Shown piece after piece: positions 4,960 to 5,623 of a stretch of 5,623 nt of DNA; the first letter of the stretch is position 1; each line of letters begins with the position of its first letter. Source of the stretch: Caryophanales bacterium UBA4869 (GTDB taxonomy: Bacteria > Bacillota_I > Bacilli_A > RFN20 > CAG-288); the NCBI GenBank assembly GCA_002399505.1, contig DHDT01000013.1:30303-35925 (forward strand), given 5' to 3'. The position numbers and the translations under genes are program-made. Under the pieces are notes generated by a model that was not told the DNA's origin, did no database searches, and was given only the letters and a program-made list of their open reading frames with translations.

Positions 4960-5623
4960 ATGAATTGTAAACAATGTTCTAGAAGTGTAACGAAAAATAG
5001 CCCCCTCAACCCCACTTTTATTAGACGATTGACGCTTTTCATTATAGGAACTGTACTTTTGATAAGCGGATTTGTCTTAGCAAAGACAGATACTGTTTTC
5101 GCATCAATTGAATGGTCTTATCTTGGAAACAGTGATTTTTATTCTTCTCAGTCTTTCAAAGCATTGATAATCTATTCTCTTGCTTATCTCATTTTATTGA
5201 GTGATCTGATAAAAGGAATGGTTGAAGAAATCAAAGAAGGGGAGATCTTCAACGAATACTTATTAATGCTGTTTGCAACCGCCGGTGCTTTTGGCTTAGG
5301 TGAATTCCCAGAAGCCATCCTGGTTATCCTTTTAAACATCATCGGAGAAAGCTTAGAAGATTATGCGACAGACAAATCAAAAGAATCTATTAAGGGCTTA
5401 GTCAATTCAATGCCTTTGTTTGCTCATGTAGTAGGTGAAGACGGAAAAGTAAAAGATGAGGATCCTAAGAATGTCAAAATCGGTACTCTTCTTGAAATAA
5501 AGCCAGGAGAAAAAGTCGCCATCGACAGTATTATCTATAAAGGCTCTTCTTCCTTTGACCTTTCTTCCATAAACGGGGAATCTCTTCCACGGGAAATAAA
5601 AGAAGGAGATGAGGTCTATTCCG
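4960..5623 (+). CDS. P1B-type heavy-metal ATPase, CadA/ZntA-like, N-terminal part
   Basis: The reading frame is open to the window edge, giving the first 221 residues of a membrane pump likely to export divalent metal ions using ATP. Hydrophobic segments are at about 20-41, 67-84 and 100-129. The segment from 100 to 135, with GEFPEA (114-119) and IIGESLEDYA (127-136), follows the zinc/cadmium/lead (P1B-2) family pattern GEWPEA...GELLEGYA. The actuator domain begins near 150 and ends with SINGESLPRE (203-212), the dephosphorylation loop; its Glu207 is kept but the usual Thr of TGES is Asn205. There is no HMA domain; the only N-terminal metal-like motif is CKQC (3-6). The phosphorylation site DKTGT, the CPC-type metal motif and the nucleotide domain lie beyond the window, so the metal cannot be assigned. 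The gene is transcribed away from nifJ behind a dyad operator. Confidence 0.88.
   Translation, partial: MNCKQCSRSVTKNSPLNPTFIRRLTLFIIGTVLLISGFVLAKTDTVFASIEWSYLGNSDFYSSQSFKALIIYSLAYLILLSDLIKGMVEEIKEGEIFNEYLLMLFATAGAFGLGEFPEAILVILLNIIGESLEDYATDKSKESIKGLVNSMPLFAHVVGEDGKVKDEDPKNVKIGTLLEIKPGEKVAIDSIIYKGSSSFDLSSINGESLPREIKEGDEVYS

Overview
The window looks like chromosomal DNA of an anaerobic, low- to mid-GC Firmicute. The reasons are strong GGAGG-type ribosome binding sites, AT-rich intergenic DNA, short U-tailed terminators and a large pyruvate:ferredoxin oxidoreductase typical of anaerobes. The style suggests Erysipelotrichia or a nearby class, but that level is inference only.

Layout. At the left, on the + strand, is a small orphan lipoprotein (78-587) with its own ribosome binding site. 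It converges with the dominant gene, nifJ (694-4296, - strand), a complete 1200-residue pyruvate:ferredoxin (flavodoxin) oxidoreductase in which every expected thiamine-diphosphate, substrate and Fe-S ligand can be seen. Two hairpins lie in the 106-base gap between them. The nearer to the lipoprotein (604-634) probably terminates it and may work in both directions. The nearer to nifJ (641-675) is a terminator oriented for nifJ. nifJ has a clear ribosome binding site and a perfect TATAAT box just upstream.

Upstream of nifJ lies an unusually long gap (about 650 bases, 4308-4959) before a divergent + strand gene. That gene, cut by the window edge, encodes the first 221 residues of a P1B-type (CadA/ZntA-like) heavy-metal ATPase. 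Its likely promoter overlaps an imperfect dyad (CATATG-N10-CATATG) placed as a repressor operator would be. The ATPase lacks an N-terminal HMA domain, has only a CxxC near its first residue, and has NGES in place of the usual TGES loop motif.

The long gap is the least explained part. On the - strand it holds a perfect TATAAT box, a GC-rich hairpin directly after it, a nested inverted repeat, and then a hairpin followed by a run of seven T. That order would fit a small RNA of about 230 bases, a terminated nifJ leader, or the worn remains of a dispersed repeat element. None of these can be settled from the sequence alone.

The genes do not form an obvious joint system. nifJ is central energy metabolism (pyruvate to acetyl-CoA plus reduced ferredoxin), the ATPase is metal homeostasis, and the lipoprotein has no recognised function. 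I found no convincing novel multi-gene system; the intergenic structure and the ATPase control region are the best leads.
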